Below the pieces are notes generated by a model, which did no database searches, had not been told where the DNA came from, and was given only the letters and a program-made list of their open reading frames with translations. A stretch of DNA of 64,000 nt from Haloarchaeobius iranensis. Lineage in GTDB: Archaea > Halobacteriota > Halobacteria > Halobacteriales > Natrialbaceae. The stretch spans positions 124,001 through 188,000 of the forward strand of contig NZ_FNIA01000007.1 in the NCBI RefSeq assembly GCF_900103505.1, given 5' to 3'. Position 1 is the first letter of the stretch. Each line of letters begins with the position of its first letter. This document shows, in pieces, positions 7,523-16,502 of this stretch. Made by a program: the position numbers and the translations under genes.

Positions 7523-8671
7523 ATGGCTGAACTCGAACTCGACGGCCTCACCAAGGTGTTCGTCGAGGACGACGGGAACGAGATCGTGGCCGTCGACGAC
7601 ATCGACGTGACGGTCGCCGACGGCGAGTTCCTCGTCCTCGTCGGCCCCTCGGGCTGTGGGAAGTCCACGACGCTGCGGATGATCGCCGGTCTGGAGTCGA
7701 TCACGGCCGGCGAGCTGCGACTCGGCGGCCGGCGCATCAACGAGCGCAAGCCCGCCGAACGGAACACCGCGATGGTGTTCCAGTCCTACGCGCTCTACCC
7801 GCACATGACCGTCAAGCAGAACATGAGCTTCGGGCTGGAGGAGTCGACCGACATGCCCGCCGCCGAGATCGCCGAGACGGTCATCGAGGCTGCCGAGATG
7901 ATGGGCATCGGCGACCTGCTCGACCGGAAGCCCGGCGAGCTCTCGGGCGGCCAGCAGCAGCGCGTCGCGCTCGGCCGCGCCATCGTCCGTGACCCCGAGG
8001 TGTTCCTGATGGACGAGCCGCTGTCGAACCTCGACGCGAAGCTGCGCTCGAAGATGCGTACCGAGCTGCAGCGCCTCCAGGACGACCTCGGCGTGACGAC
8101 GATCTACGTCACCCACGACCAGACCGAGGCGATGACGATGGGCGACCGCATCGCGGTGCTCGACGACGGCATGCTCCAGCAGGTCGGCACCCCGCTGGAG
8201 TGCTATCACGAGCCCGCGAACCGCTTCGTCGCCGACTTCATCGGCGAGCCGTCGATGAACTTCTTCGAGGTCGAGGTCCAGGGCGACCGCCTGCTGGCCG
8301 ACGACTTCGCCTACCCGCTCTCGAACGAGACGCTCTCGACTGTCGGCGACCGGACCGAGCTGACCCTCGGCATCCGGCCGGAGGACATCGAGCTCCGGAC
8401 CGAAGCGACCGGTCCGCACGACTTCGAGACCGTCGTCGACGTCGTCGAGCCGACGGGTGACGAGAACAACCTCTACCTGACGTTCGACCCCGACGCGAGC
8501 GAACCGGACACGTTCATCGCCACGACCGGTGGCATGAACCGTATCGAGGCCGGCCAGCCCCTCGTCGCCCACGTCCCGGAGGACGCGATCCACCTGTTCG
8601 ACCCCGACACCGGGCGGGCGGTCAAGAACCGCTCGCTGGACGACGCCGAGACGCTCGGTCGCGCGGTCTGA
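7523..8671 (+). CDS. Sugar ABC transporter ATP-binding protein (UgpC/MalK type)
   Basis: Cytoplasmic ATPase (382 aa) that powers the importer. Walker A GPSGCGKST is at residues 41-49, the Q-loop in VFQSYALYPH near 85-94, the signature LSGGQQQR at 140-147, Walker B FLMDEP at 161-166 and the switch His in THD near 197. The C-terminal 150 residues form the TOBE regulatory domain of the MalK/UgpC group. It is the last gene of the operon and ends four bases before a convergent gene. The gene order matches haloarchaeal tsg-type sugar operons, but the sugar is not known. Confidence 0.93.
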   Translation: MAELELDGLTKVFVEDDGNEIVAVDDIDVTVADGEFLVLVGPSGCGKSTTLRMIAGLESITAGELRLGGRRINERKPAERNTAMVFQSYALYPHMTVKQNMSFGLEESTDMPAAEIAETVIEAAEMMGIGDLLDRKPGELSGGQQQRVALGRAIVRDPEVFLMDEPLSNLDAKLRSKMRTELQRLQDDLGVTTIYVTHDQTEAMTMGDRIAVLDDGMLQQVGTPLECYHEPANRFVADFIGEPSMNFFEVEVQGDRLLADDFAYPLSNETLSTVGDRTELTLGIRPEDIELRTEATGPHDFETVVDVVEPTGDENNLYLTFDPDASEPDTFIATTGGMNRIEAGQPLVAHVPEDAIHLFDPDTGRAVKNRSLDDAETLGRAV

Positions 8672-8675
8672 GCGG

Positions 8676-10289
8676 TCAGCTCCCCCTTCGTTCTCGCCCC
8701 TGGAGCTCCAGGTGGAGCCTGTCACGAAGTGTCCGCTGCAGCGTGGCCGCCGTCCCGGCGTCGATGTCGAACGCGGTCGGCGTCGCCCGAACGAGCGTGC
8801 TCGAGCTGGCGGTGTCCACGACGAGCGAGGCGAGCGCGAGCCGTCGCTGGAACACCGACGCCTGTCGGATGACGGTCTGGAGCCGGTAGTACGGGACGAC
8901 CTGCGTGCGCCGCCGCCAGAAGCCGGTGCGGACGACGACGGTGTGGTCACCGACGTGGTAGCCGCGGTTCGCCCACTTCAGATGCGCTGCCGGCGGCACG
9001 AGCAGGAACAGGACCGCCGGCAGGTACCAGAGCGTGAACCCGGCGACGACGGTCGAGGCGCCGTACAGGACCGCGAGGAGGCCGGCGACGACCAGCCCGT
9101 ATCGGACGCCGTAGCGCCGACGGGCACGTTTCGGCGGCCGTTCGAAGTCCGGGTCCGAGAACTCCCCGAGGTCGCGCGCGAGTTCGACGACGCGGGACCG
9201 CTCCGCGACCGGGATTGCCGACTGGCTCCCCTGTTCGGCCCGCTGACCGGCGTAGCCCGCCGTCTCGACGTCGAGGGCGGCGTAGCCGAGCAGTCGCATG
9301 GGGAGCGACTCCCGGAGCGTGACGGTCTGTATCTTGTCGCTCGGGATGGAGCCGGAGTACCGCTGGAGCAGGCCGCGTTCGTAGACGAGGTCGGTGCCGC
9401 TGCGTGCCAGCTGGAAGCCGTAGTAGCCGACGGCGGAGAGCACGCCGCTGACGAGGTACGAGCTGACGAGCACGAGCGGCAGCGAGACGACCGCGAGCAC
9501 GAGCAGCTCGTCGGCGGTCGCCCCGGGGAGGTCCATCGTCTCGGGGCCGCCGAACGGGTCCGCGGCGGCGAGGAGGAACTCGCCGGCCAGCTCCGGCAGG
9601 ACGGGGAGGCCGATGATGACGAGCACGATGGCCCCCGGCCGGAACCGGGTGATGGAGAGCACGGCCAGTTCGACGGGCGTGATGGTGAACAGCGGCTCCA
9701 GGACCCCCGAATCGCCAGTCGTGGCCGCTCCGTCAGCCGTCGACGACCCGGTTGGCGCGTCCTCGGCGGGTGCCTCCTCGTCGGTCTCGGCCGCCGCGGG
9801 CTCGGCCTCGGTGGCGCGCCGCGAGCTGTCCCGTCGTTCGCGGATCTCGCGCTGGAGCCGGTTGGCCTCGCCGAGCGAGACGACCGAGAGCTCGGCCTCG
9901 GTCCCGCCACCGCCGGCGGTCTCGATGCGGACGACGGCCACGCCGAGCAGGCGGTGCCAGAGGTTCTGGGAGATGTCGACGTTCTGGATGCGTCGCAGGG
10001 GGATCTCGCGCTCGGTCCGACCGACGACCCCGGCGGCGAAGTCGAACGTGTCCTCGGTCAGCTCGTACTCGAACCGGAGGTAGGTCGCGACCCCGTAGCC
10101 GGCCCCGAGCAGTCCGAACAGCGGCGCGACCACGAACAGGAGGTCGATGACGCTCCCGCCGAAGTCCATCCCGAGGGCCGCCTCGAGACCGGTCGACCCG
10201 ACGAGCAGGAAGAAGAAGGGTATCGAGAGGCCGTTGACGCCGTACTGCAGCGCCCGCACGACCCCCGTGACTGCGTGGAGCCGCTTCAT
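8676..10289 (-). CDS. Bacterial PH-domain membrane protein (YdbT-like)
   Basis: A 537-aa membrane protein with repeated bacterial pleckstrin-homology (bPH2/DUF304) domains separated by membrane segments. Each PH unit shows the family pattern, for example ELTEDTFDFAAGVVGRTERE then IPLRRIQNVDISQNLWHRLL, and again DLVYERGLLQRYSGSIPSDK then IQTVTLRESLP. A low-complexity acidic linker (about residues 150-200, rich in E, A, T) follows the first PH domain. The ATG at 10289 overlaps the stop of the smaller PH gene (ATGA). The two form the YdbS/YdbT-type pair seen in many bacteria and archaea; the role is unknown, perhaps in envelope organisation. Confidence 0.82.
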   Translation of the reverse strand: MKRLHAVTGVVRALQYGVNGLSIPFFFLLVGSTGLEAALGMDFGGSVIDLLFVVAPLFGLLGAGYGVATYLRFEYELTEDTFDFAAGVVGRTEREIPLRRIQNVDISQNLWHRLLGVAVVRIETAGGGGTEAELSVVSLGEANRLQREIRERRDSSRRATEAEPAAAETDEEAPAEDAPTGSSTADGAATTGDSGVLEPLFTITPVELAVLSITRFRPGAIVLVIIGLPVLPELAGEFLLAAADPFGGPETMDLPGATADELLVLAVVSLPLVLVSSYLVSGVLSAVGYYGFQLARSGTDLVYERGLLQRYSGSIPSDKIQTVTLRESLPMRLLGYAALDVETAGYAGQRAEQGSQSAIPVAERSRVVELARDLGEFSDPDFERPPKRARRRYGVRYGLVVAGLLAVLYGASTVVAGFTLWYLPAVLFLLVPPAAHLKWANRGYHVGDHTVVVRTGFWRRRTQVVPYYRLQTVIRQASVFQRRLALASLVVDTASSSTLVRATPTAFDIDAGTAATLQRTLRDRLHLELQGRERRGS

Positions 10290-10768
10290 ACGGCGTCCTC
10301 CGGCTCGCTCTCGACCGCGAGCTCCCGGAGCTCGTTCCGCAGGCGCTTCGCTCGCTCGGGCGTGAGGCCGGGCACGGTCACGTCCGCGCCGCGCGACCCG
10401 GCCGTGTAGACGACGACCGAGGAGAGGCCGAGCGAGCGGTCGACCGGCGAACGCTGCGTGTCGACGTGCTGGACCCGGACGTACGGTACCGCGGTCTCGA
10501 CCCGGGTGAGGACGCCGCGTTCGAGGTAGAGCGCGTCGTCCTGCAGCTCGAAGCGCCAGTCGCGGTACAGCAGGACGGCGTGTGCGGTGCCGAACAGCAG
10601 TCCCAGGACCGCGACGAGGAGCCCGGGGAGGAACGTCCAGACGCCTGCGTCGGCGAGTCGCTCCTCGAAGAACACTGCTGCGGCCGTGACGACGACGGCC
10701 AGCAGGACGGCACCGACGAGGCCCCGGAGGACCCACCTGATTCGAACTCTCGCGTGAAGGGCTTCCAT
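10286..10768 (-). CDS. Bacterial PH-domain membrane protein (YdbS-like)
   Basis: A 160-aa protein with two membrane segments (about residues 14-34 and 42-66) followed by one bPH2/DUF304 domain: LYLERGVLTRVETAVPYVRV and QHVDTQRSPVDRSLGLSSVV are typical. It is the upstream partner of the larger PH protein, whose start overlaps its stop. A TATA-like box about 27 bases before the ATG predicts a leaderless mRNA. Function unknown; membrane complex with its partner is a reasonable inference. Confidence 0.82.
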   Translation of the reverse strand: MEALHARVRIRWVLRGLVGAVLLAVVVTAAAVFFEERLADAGVWTFLPGLLVAVLGLLFGTAHAVLLYRDWRFELQDDALYLERGVLTRVETAVPYVRVQHVDTQRSPVDRSLGLSSVVVYTAGSRGADVTVPGLTPERAKRLRNELRELAVESEPEDAV

Positions 10769-10790
10769 AGCGTGGGGGTCGGACCGGGCA

Positions 10791-10799
10791 CACTAATAG
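10791..10799 (-). promoter_or_regulatory. TATA-like box for the PH-domain gene pair
   Basis: Minus strand reads CTATTAGTG, centred about 27 bases upstream of the ATG at 10768. Confidence 0.45.
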
Positions 10800-10827
10800 C
10801 GGCGGGGTCGGCTGCTGGCTCTGTGAA

Positions 10828-11073
10828 TCAGCCCGCCGCTTCCTCGGGTGCGTAGGTCTTGAGCTCCAGTGCGTGGATGTCCGTCGTCATGTGCTCCCCG
10901 AGGGCGTCGTACACCAGCTCGTGCTGCTGGACCAGCGGCAGGCCCTCGAACGCGGGCGAGACGACCGTCGCCCGCAGGTGGTCGTCGTCGTGCTCGCCGC
11001 GGGCACGCTCGACGGTTGCTTCGCAGTCCTCGATGCCAGCCTCGATGAGTGTCGCGACCTCGTCCGGTTCCAT
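10828..11073 (-). CDS. BolA family protein
   Basis: Small (81 aa) BolA-like protein. BolA proteins act with monothiol glutaredoxins or iron-sulfur carriers in iron and redox control and fold as a class-II KH-like domain. The family pattern is visible: an N-terminal helix (EVATLIEAGIEDCEATVERA), the strand LRATVVSPAFEGLPLVQQHE in place of the usual VSxxFxGKxxxxRHR, then VYDALGEHMTTDIHALELKT. Start ATG 11073 is preferred to an upstream ATG at 11154 because only the shorter form matches BolA length. Haloarchaeal partners are not established. Confidence 0.85.
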   Translation of the reverse strand: MEPDEVATLIEAGIEDCEATVERARGEHDDDHLRATVVSPAFEGLPLVQQHELVYDALGEHMTTDIHALELKTYAPEEAAG

Positions 11074-11196
11074 GTCTGTCTCTGGGGCGTTGGAGGGCAA
11101 AAGACCACCGTCCCGAACCGGCCGGGCGACCGCCCGGTCCAGCCAGCCGTACACGCACCCGTTCCATCCGGCCGCGACGGACCCGACGGCCGGGGG

Positions 11197-11364
11197 TTAG
11201 TCCGGATACACGGCGGCGAGGTTGGCGAACGGAACGTACGCGATCCGTTCCATGGTGCCGCCGTCGAGCTTGCGCTTGAGGTGGACGCCGCTCGACCCCT
11301 CGTGGACCTCGTTGACGTCGTCGATCTCGGTACCGTCCTCCAGCCGCGCAATCATGCTCACCAT
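11197..11364 (-). CDS. Small conserved-looking protein of unknown function
   Basis: A 55-aa acidic protein beginning MVSMIARLEDGTEIDDVNEV and ending FANLAAVYPD. The pattern of alternating strands suggests a small beta domain, but I do not recognise it. The frame is open further upstream to 11421, yet coding-like sequence begins near 11364; ATG 11355 is an equally good start. It lies between bolA and fen on the same strand with gaps above 100 bases on both sides. Confidence 0.55.
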   Translation of the reverse strand: MVSMIARLEDGTEIDDVNEVHEGSSGVHLKRKLDGGTMERIAYVPFANLAAVYPD

Positions 11365-11481
11365 GGACGAACGTAGCGGCTGCGGAGGGATACGTTCACG
11401 GTCGAGCTGGAACCAGTTCACGGTCGGTACACGAGCCTGCAGGACGTCACACTCCCGCGTCGACCGGGACGCCAGCCTCGG

Positions 11482-12462
11482 TCACGTCCAGCGGTCGAGG
11501 CCGGTCTGGGTGAGCGCGTCCTCGATGCGCTCGAAGCCGCGCTCGACCTCGCTCTCGTCGACCTCCCACTCGTCGACGACGTAGGCGCGGGCGGCCTCGA
11601 TGTCGGGATCGAGGTCGACGTCGAACGAGTACTCGTCGGTCACGTTCGGGTTCCGGAACAGCTCGCGAACCAGGTCGGCGTTCTCAACGTAGACGTCCTC
11701 CTGTTCGAACACGGCCCAGAGGTCGCCGTGCGCTTTCACCTTCTTCAGGGCGGTCTTCGGGCCGTAGCCGTGGACGCCCTCGTTGAAGTCGGTGCCACAG
11801 AGGATGGCCACGTCGACGAGCTGTTCGAGCGAGAGGTCGAGCGCCGCGAGCGTCTCGTCGAGGGTCATGCGCTCGGGGTCGCCCTTGCTCGTCAGCTGCC
11901 GGAGCGTCGTGGGGGCACCGAACAGCAGGGCGTCGTAGTCCTCGGTCCCGACGTACTCGGCGTCACCGCGCTTGGCGATGTGGGCGCACTGCGCCTCGCC
12001 CTCCGCTGGCGCCTCGACGAACGGGATGTCGAGCAGTTCGAGCAGCTCGCGACTCGTCTCCTGGATGACCGGTGTGAGCCGCTGCGTGGCGGATTCGAGC
12101 CGGGCGACCTCGACGGCGTCGCCCGCCTCGCGGGCGTCCTCCAACTGCGACTCGTACTTCTCGCGCTGTTCGCGCCGGTCGGCTATCTCGTCGGCCTTCA
12201 GCTCGGACGGACCGCCGTCGAACACCATCACGGGGTTCAGGTCGTGTTCGAGGAACTTCGGCAGTCCCTGGACGATACCCACCAGGTTCGCCACCTCGTC
12301 GCCGTCGCTGGTGGTGTAGATGTCGTCGTTCGTCCACCGGACGGTCGTCGTGAGGTAGCGGTAGAGCCAGTTGTGGGCGTCGACCGCCACGACGCCGGGG
12401 TCCAGCTCGTCGAACGGTACCGTCTCGAGGTGTGCGAGGTCCCGGAGGTCTGCGTTACCCAT
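11482..12462 (-). CDS. fen: Flap endonuclease 1
   Basis: Structure-specific 5' nuclease (326 aa) that removes 5' flaps during Okazaki-fragment maturation and repair. The N domain has Asp28 in [11 protein letters not shown] and Asp82 in FDGGPSELK. The I domain carries [17 protein letters not shown] and [10 protein letters not shown], and the helix-hairpin-helix region reads [17 protein letters not shown], all standard FEN-1/XPG metal and DNA-binding motifs. The last residues, QTGLDRWT (319-326), match a PCNA-interacting peptide (QxxLxxW-). Full length for an archaeal FEN-1. DNA ligase, its partner in nick sealing, is also in the window (48.2-49.9 kb) but not linked. Confidence 0.95.
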   Translation of the reverse strand: MGNADLRDLAHLETVPFDELDPGVVAVDAHNWLYRYLTTTVRWTNDDIYTTSDGDEVANLVGIVQGLPKFLEHDLNPVMVFDGGPSELKADEIADRREQREKYESQLEDAREAGDAVEVARLESATQRLTPVIQETSRELLELLDIPFVEAPAEGEAQCAHIAKRGDAEYVGTEDYDALLFGAPTTLRQLTSKGDPERMTLDETLAALDLSLEQLVDVAILCGTDFNEGVHGYGPKTALKKVKAHGDLWAVFEQEDVYVENADLVRELFRNPNVTDEYSFDVDLDPDIEAARAYVVDEWEVDESEVERGFERIEDALTQTGLDRWT

Positions 12463-12487
12463 CGGTCACCCTACGGCCTGGGTGGCT

Positions 12488-13147
12488 TCAATCCTGGCGG
12501 TCCCGGTCGGGCGTGTCGCCGCCATCGCCCGTCGCTGGCGGCCCGCGCTCCCGCTTGCGCGCGACGAACTCGCGTTCACCCGCGGAGAGGTCGTCGCGTC
12601 GGCCGAGGACGTCGAGCCCGGCGCGGTAGCGGTCGGCGGACCGGTCGCCGGGTCGTTCGAGGACGAGTTCGGCGAGGCCGGTCTCGTCGCCCGTGAAGCC
12701 GAAGCCCGCCCGGTACAGCGCCTCGTAGGAGTACGGGTTGTTCACGGCGATGCGGACGCGCTCGTAGCCGCGCTCGCGGGCCCGGTCGTACGCGAACCGC
12801 ACGAGCCGGGGGCCGAGTCCCTCACCGCGCTGGTCCTCGCGGACGGTCACGTACCGGAGCCAGAGCGCTTCGGGGTCGGTGCGGTCCTCGTTGAACGCGA
12901 CCGCGGCGAGGACGTGGTCGTCGTACTCGCCGCCGGCATCGGGGTCGACCCCCGCGTCGCGAACCACGGCCTTCCCGGTCGAGGACATCACGAACTTCCC
13001 GGCGTAGCTGAACCGTCGGTAGTCGAGCCGGAGCGTCGGCCCGTCCTCGGGCCAGCCGAGCACTGCGAGTTCGACGTCGCTCACGACGGGAGCGACGGCC
13101 GGTCGGTACAACGGTCTTTCGACGGCGGTCGGCTGGGTGACTCTCAC
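12488..13147 (-). CDS. GNAT family N-acetyltransferase
   Basis: Putative acetyl-CoA-dependent acetyltransferase (about 219 aa). The acetyl-CoA loop is seen in VREDQRGEGLGPRLVRFAYD, matching R-x-x-G-x-G/A, with ALYRAGFGFTGDETG as the last core strand and helix. Substrate unknown. Two GTG starts are possible: 13147 and 13084. I prefer 13147 because the 21 intervening codons keep G/C third positions and encode an orderly VERPLYRPAVAP segment. The basic, Asp/Arg-rich C-terminal 40 residues look disordered. It is divergent from the secreted nucleotidase gene. Confidence 0.75.
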   Translation of the reverse strand: MRVTQPTAVERPLYRPAVAPVVSDVELAVLGWPEDGPTLRLDYRRFSYAGKFVMSSTGKAVVRDAGVDPDAGGEYDDHVLAAVAFNEDRTDPEALWLRYVTVREDQRGEGLGPRLVRFAYDRARERGYERVRIAVNNPYSYEALYRAGFGFTGDETGLAELVLERPGDRSADRYRAGLDVLGRRDDLSAGEREFVARKRERGPPATGDGGDTPDRDRQD

Positions 13148-13203
13148 GAGCGGACTGTCGTGCAACTGTGACAACAGTACCCGACGGTGATAGTCTTTGG
13201 CAG

Positions 13204-13210
13204 GTTTTAT
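13204..13210 (+). promoter_or_regulatory. TATA-like box for the 5'-nucleotidase-like gene
   Basis: GTTTTATG centred about 32 bases upstream of the ATG at 13239; compatible with a very short leader. Confidence 0.4.
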
Positions 13211-13238
13211 GGGCCGATGCCCGCCTTGACTTCGGTGT

Positions 13239-15341
13239 ATGCGCCGATTCATTGCGATCGTCCTCGCGCTCGCGGTCGTCGCCGCCGGGCTGCCGGTGGC
13301 GTCGGGCGCGGCCGCACCGACAGGGGCCGACACCGCCGAAGCGGTGTCCGGTACGACAGCTACCGCGACGGGGTCGACGGTGGCCCCGACCGACAACGAG
13401 TCAAACAACTCGACGACGGTCACGCTCCTGACGTACAACGACATCCAGACGGCGATGGCACAGAACACGACCGTCCCGCGGATGGTCCACCTCGTCAACG
13501 AGCGCCGCGCTGCCCACGACAACCCCACCGTCGTGGTCGGCGGCGGCGACCAGGTCAGCCCGCACTCGCTCGCGCCGGTGAGCCAGTGGCGGCTGCCCGT
13601 CGAGGTGCTCAACGTGCTCCAGCCCGACGTGGAGGTCGTCGGCAACCACGACCTCGACTACGGCTTCGGGCCGGTCGCGAACTACTCCGACGCCTCGACG
13701 TTCCCGTGGGTCATGGCGAACATCGTGCAGGCCGACTCCGGCGAACCCATCCCGGGCACCGAGCCGTACACCGTCGTCGAGCGCGACGGCGTCCGCGTCG
13801 GCGTCATCGGCCTCGCGGACGAGAAGATACTGGGCAAGACCGCCGTGGACTTCGACGAACAGGGCTACGAGCTGCGCGACTACGCCGAGACCGGCCAGGA
13901 GTACGCCACCCAGCTCCGCGAGGAGGAGAACGTCGACGTGGTCGTCGTCGCCGGCCACTTCGGCGTCCCGGTCGCACGGGACCTCGCGAACCGGACGTCG
14001 GGTATCGACGCCGTCGTCGTCGGCGACGACGAGATCGAGTACCCGCCGCAGGCGACCAACGGCACCGTCATCGTCGAGGCCGAGGCACGCGCCGAGCACG
14101 TCGGCGAGGTGAACCTCACCGTCGCCGAGGGCGAGGTCACGAGCTGGAACGGCCGGCTCCTCTCGGTCACCGAGAACACGACGAAGAACGCGACCGCCGA
14201 CCGCATCATCACCGAGACGCGCGGCGAGGCGCTCTTGCAGGTCGTCGGCGAGACGCGGACCGAACTCGACGCCCGATTCGCGTCGAACTACCACGACGAG
14301 ACCGCGCTCGGGAACCTCGTCACCGACGCCTTCCGCTGGAAGGAGGGCTCCGACATCGCCATCACCAACGCCGGTGGCATCCGCTCGAACTCGGTGTACG
14401 GCCCCGGTGAGGTCACCGTCGGCGACGTGTACAACATGCTACCCTTCGGCAACACGCTCGTCACGGTCGAGCTGACCGGCGACGAGGTGACACAGCTGCT
14501 GGAGAGCCAGGTCGTGACGGTGGAGAGCGAGACCGGCCAGCAGTACGGTGCCGAACCGCAGCTCCAGGTGTCCGGCATCACCTACGAGTACGTCCCCCAC
14601 GAGGACGTACCCGCGGACCAGCGCATCCAGGACGTCTGGGTCAACGGCGAGCCGCTCGCCGAGGACGAGACGTACACCGTCACCGTGAACTCCTACATGG
14701 CCGGCTGGGAGGGCTCGGTGCTGGAGAACGCGACCCGTGTCAGCGAGACGCAGGACCTCTACGGCACGGTCACGCTGGAGTACATCCAGGCGCACAGCCC
14801 CGTCTCGCCGACCGACGCGGACCGCATCCGGCGCGTGAACCACCTCGCGGGACAGGACCCTGTCACGCTCGACGGCGCGGGGACGGTGACCGCCGAGTTC
14901 GCCCTGCCCGAGAACGCGACCGAACTCCGGTCGTTCTACGCGACCGCGAACGCCTCGACGATGGTCGCGGCACAGACTGTCGAGGTCGGCGAGGAGACGG
15001 TCACGGTCACCTTCTCGGACCACGAGCTCCGCCAGCTCGCGGACGGGGACGCCGAACTCCAGGTGTACGGCAGCTACAACAGCAGCAGCGTCGACCCCGT
15101 CTACTTCGACGGTCTCCGGATGGCGGGCGACCTCGATGTGACACTCGAATCGCCGGAGACGGCGACGGCGACTGCGACGCCGACCGCCGCACCCACCACG
15201 GCGGCAGGCACGACGGCCGCCGGGACGACCGAGGAGGCACCCGCGACGACGGCGGAGAGCGACGACGGCGGCTCGCCCGGCTTCGGCCCGGGGGTCGCGC
15301 TCGTCGCGCTCGTCGCGCTCGTCGCCGTCCGCCGGCGGTAG
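13239..15341 (+). CDS. Secreted 5'-nucleotidase/metallophosphoesterase with PGF-CTERM tail
   Basis: Cell-surface nucleotidase-family protein (700 aa). A Sec-type signal (residues 1-25) is followed by a Thr-rich linker and a metallophosphoesterase domain with NDIQ (Asp68), GGGDQ (Asp104), GNHDLDYG (Asn136) and AGHFG (His240). The C-terminal 5'-nucleotidase domain has ALGNLVTDAF, NAGGIRSN and MLPFGNTL. Compared with UshA, the first His ligand is Gln70 and the GHxQ/H pair is replaced by Asp263-Asp-Glu265, so the metal site is altered. A Thr/Ala-rich stalk leads to SPGFGPG, a hydrophobic helix and RRR, the PGF-CTERM signal for archaeosortase processing and lipid anchoring. It would release phosphate or nucleosides outside the cell. 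Confidence 0.85.
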   Translation: MRRFIAIVLALAVVAAGLPVASGAAAPTGADTAEAVSGTTATATGSTVAPTDNESNNSTTVTLLTYNDIQTAMAQNTTVPRMVHLVNERRAAHDNPTVVVGGGDQVSPHSLAPVSQWRLPVEVLNVLQPDVEVVGNHDLDYGFGPVANYSDASTFPWVMANIVQADSGEPIPGTEPYTVVERDGVRVGVIGLADEKILGKTAVDFDEQGYELRDYAETGQEYATQLREEENVDVVVVAGHFGVPVARDLANRTSGIDAVVVGDDEIEYPPQATNGTVIVEAEARAEHVGEVNLTVAEGEVTSWNGRLLSVTENTTKNATADRIITETRGEALLQVVGETRTELDARFASNYHDETALGNLVTDAFRWKEGSDIAITNAGGIRSNSVYGPGEVTVGDVYNMLPFGNTLVTVELTGDEVTQLLESQVVTVESETGQQYGAEPQLQVSGITYEYVPHEDVPADQRIQDVWVNGEPLAEDETYTVTVNSYMAGWEGSVLENATRVSETQDLYGTVTLEYIQAHSPVSPTDADRIRRVNHLAGQDPVTLDGAGTVTAEFALPENATELRSFYATANASTMVAAQTVEVGEETVTVTFSDHELRQLADGDAELQVYGSYNSSSVDPVYFDGLRMAGDLDVTLESPETATATATPTAAPTTAAGTTAAGTTEEAPATTAESDDGGSPGFGPGVALVALVALVAVRRR

Positions 15342-15416
15342 CGGCGACTCGAACCGGAGCCGACGACGGGGACCGGTTCCGACGCACATTTTTCGGTCCC
15401 ACGCCAACACCCAGCC

Positions 15417-16442
15417 GTGACGCTCCCCGTCGCACTCGTGACGCTCCAGGCCGGCATCGAAAGCGTCCCGCTCGACCTGCTGGTCTCGGTGCTGCGCCGG
15501 GTGCTCTCCATACTCGTCTTCATCGGTATCGGTCTCACTCTCGCGAACCTCGCGGTCGAGTTCGGGCTGGTCGAGTACGTCGCCGTCTTCTCCCGCCCGC
15601 TCACAGCGCCCGCGAACCTGCCCGACGAGGTCGGCACCGCCATCCTCTCGACGGCCGCCTCGCCGACTGCCGGCTACGGCATGCTCGCCGAGTTCCGCGA
15701 GGAGGGCATCCTCGGCGACCGGGCGACGCTGGTGGCGGTCACCATCAACACGTTCTTCGGCTTCGTCCAGCACATCTTCACGTTCTACGTCCCGGTGCTC
15801 ATCCCCATCCTCGGCCTGCGCGTGGGGCTGCTGTACGTCGGCTCCCGCGCCGCGATCTCGCTGGGCATCACGCTGACGGGCATCGTCGCCGGGGCAGTCC
15901 TCCTCTCGCCGGCGGACGACGCGGCAGACGACACGCCCGAGGGAGTCGCCAGCGACGGCGGCCCCGGCGTCGATGACGACGAGGAGCCCCGCACCCGCCG
16001 GGAGACCGTCGTGGACGCGCTGCTGAGCACTCGCGACAAGCTCCGGGACATCGCTCCGCGGCTCGTCCTCGTCTACACGGTCGTCACCGTACTCACCGCG
16101 AGCGTGGACATCTCGCAGTTCACCGTCGTCGCCGAGCCCGTGACGGGCCTCCTCGGGCTGCCCGGCGAGGCCGCCGCCGTCGTCGCGGTCTTCGCCATCG
16201 ACACCACCAGCGGCGCGGCGTTCATCGCCCCCATGCTCGGCGACCCGTTCACGCCCGAGGCCGCCGTCGCCACGATGCTCGTCGGCGGCATCGTCTCGTT
16301 CGCCTTCTCGACGTTCAAGCGCTCCATCCCGTTCCAGTTCGGCATCTGGGGGCCCGAGTTCGGGACGAAGGTGGTGGTCGTGAACACCGTGCTGAAGGTG
16401 GTGTTCATCGCTGCGGCGCTGGCCGTGTTGCTCGTTCCCTGA
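15417..16442 (+). CDS. Nucleoside-recognition (Gate) domain membrane protein
   Basis: A 341-aa membrane protein of the nucleoside recognition/Gate superfamily, found in nucleoside transporters, FeoB and spore maturation proteins. About eight to nine membrane segments are visible; the two Gate-like halves carry STAASPTAGYGMLAEFREEG and FAIDTTSGAAFIAPMLGDPF. A hydrophilic, acidic central loop (about residues 165-200) separates the halves. The GTG start at 15417 follows the nucleotidase gene by 75 bases on the same strand, which suggests, but does not prove, a role in moving nucleosides or another small solute. Confidence 0.78.
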   Translation: MTLPVALVTLQAGIESVPLDLLVSVLRRVLSILVFIGIGLTLANLAVEFGLVEYVAVFSRPLTAPANLPDEVGTAILSTAASPTAGYGMLAEFREEGILGDRATLVAVTINTFFGFVQHIFTFYVPVLIPILGLRVGLLYVGSRAAISLGITLTGIVAGAVLLSPADDAADDTPEGVASDGGPGVDDDEEPRTRRETVVDALLSTRDKLRDIAPRLVLVYTVVTVLTASVDISQFTVVAEPVTGLLGLPGEAAAVVAVFAIDTTSGAAFIAPMLGDPFTPEAAVATMLVGGIVSFAFSTFKRSIPFQFGIWGPEFGTKVVVVNTVLKVVFIAAALAVLLVP

Positions 16443-16468
16443 ACCACCCTGGGCGACCCGGAGATGGC

Positions 16469-16480
16469 AATTATTTTATT
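16469..16480 (+). promoter_or_regulatory. TATA box for the 16503 gene
   Basis: AATTATTTTATT centred about 28 bases upstream of the GTG at 16503, predicting a leaderless transcript. Confidence 0.5.
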
Positions 16481-16502
16481 CCGAAGCTGATACGTTACGC
16501 GC

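Noticed and set aside
8712-10409. 565-codon plus-strand frame opposite the PH-domain gene
   Set aside because: Shadow of a recognised gene, no motifs.
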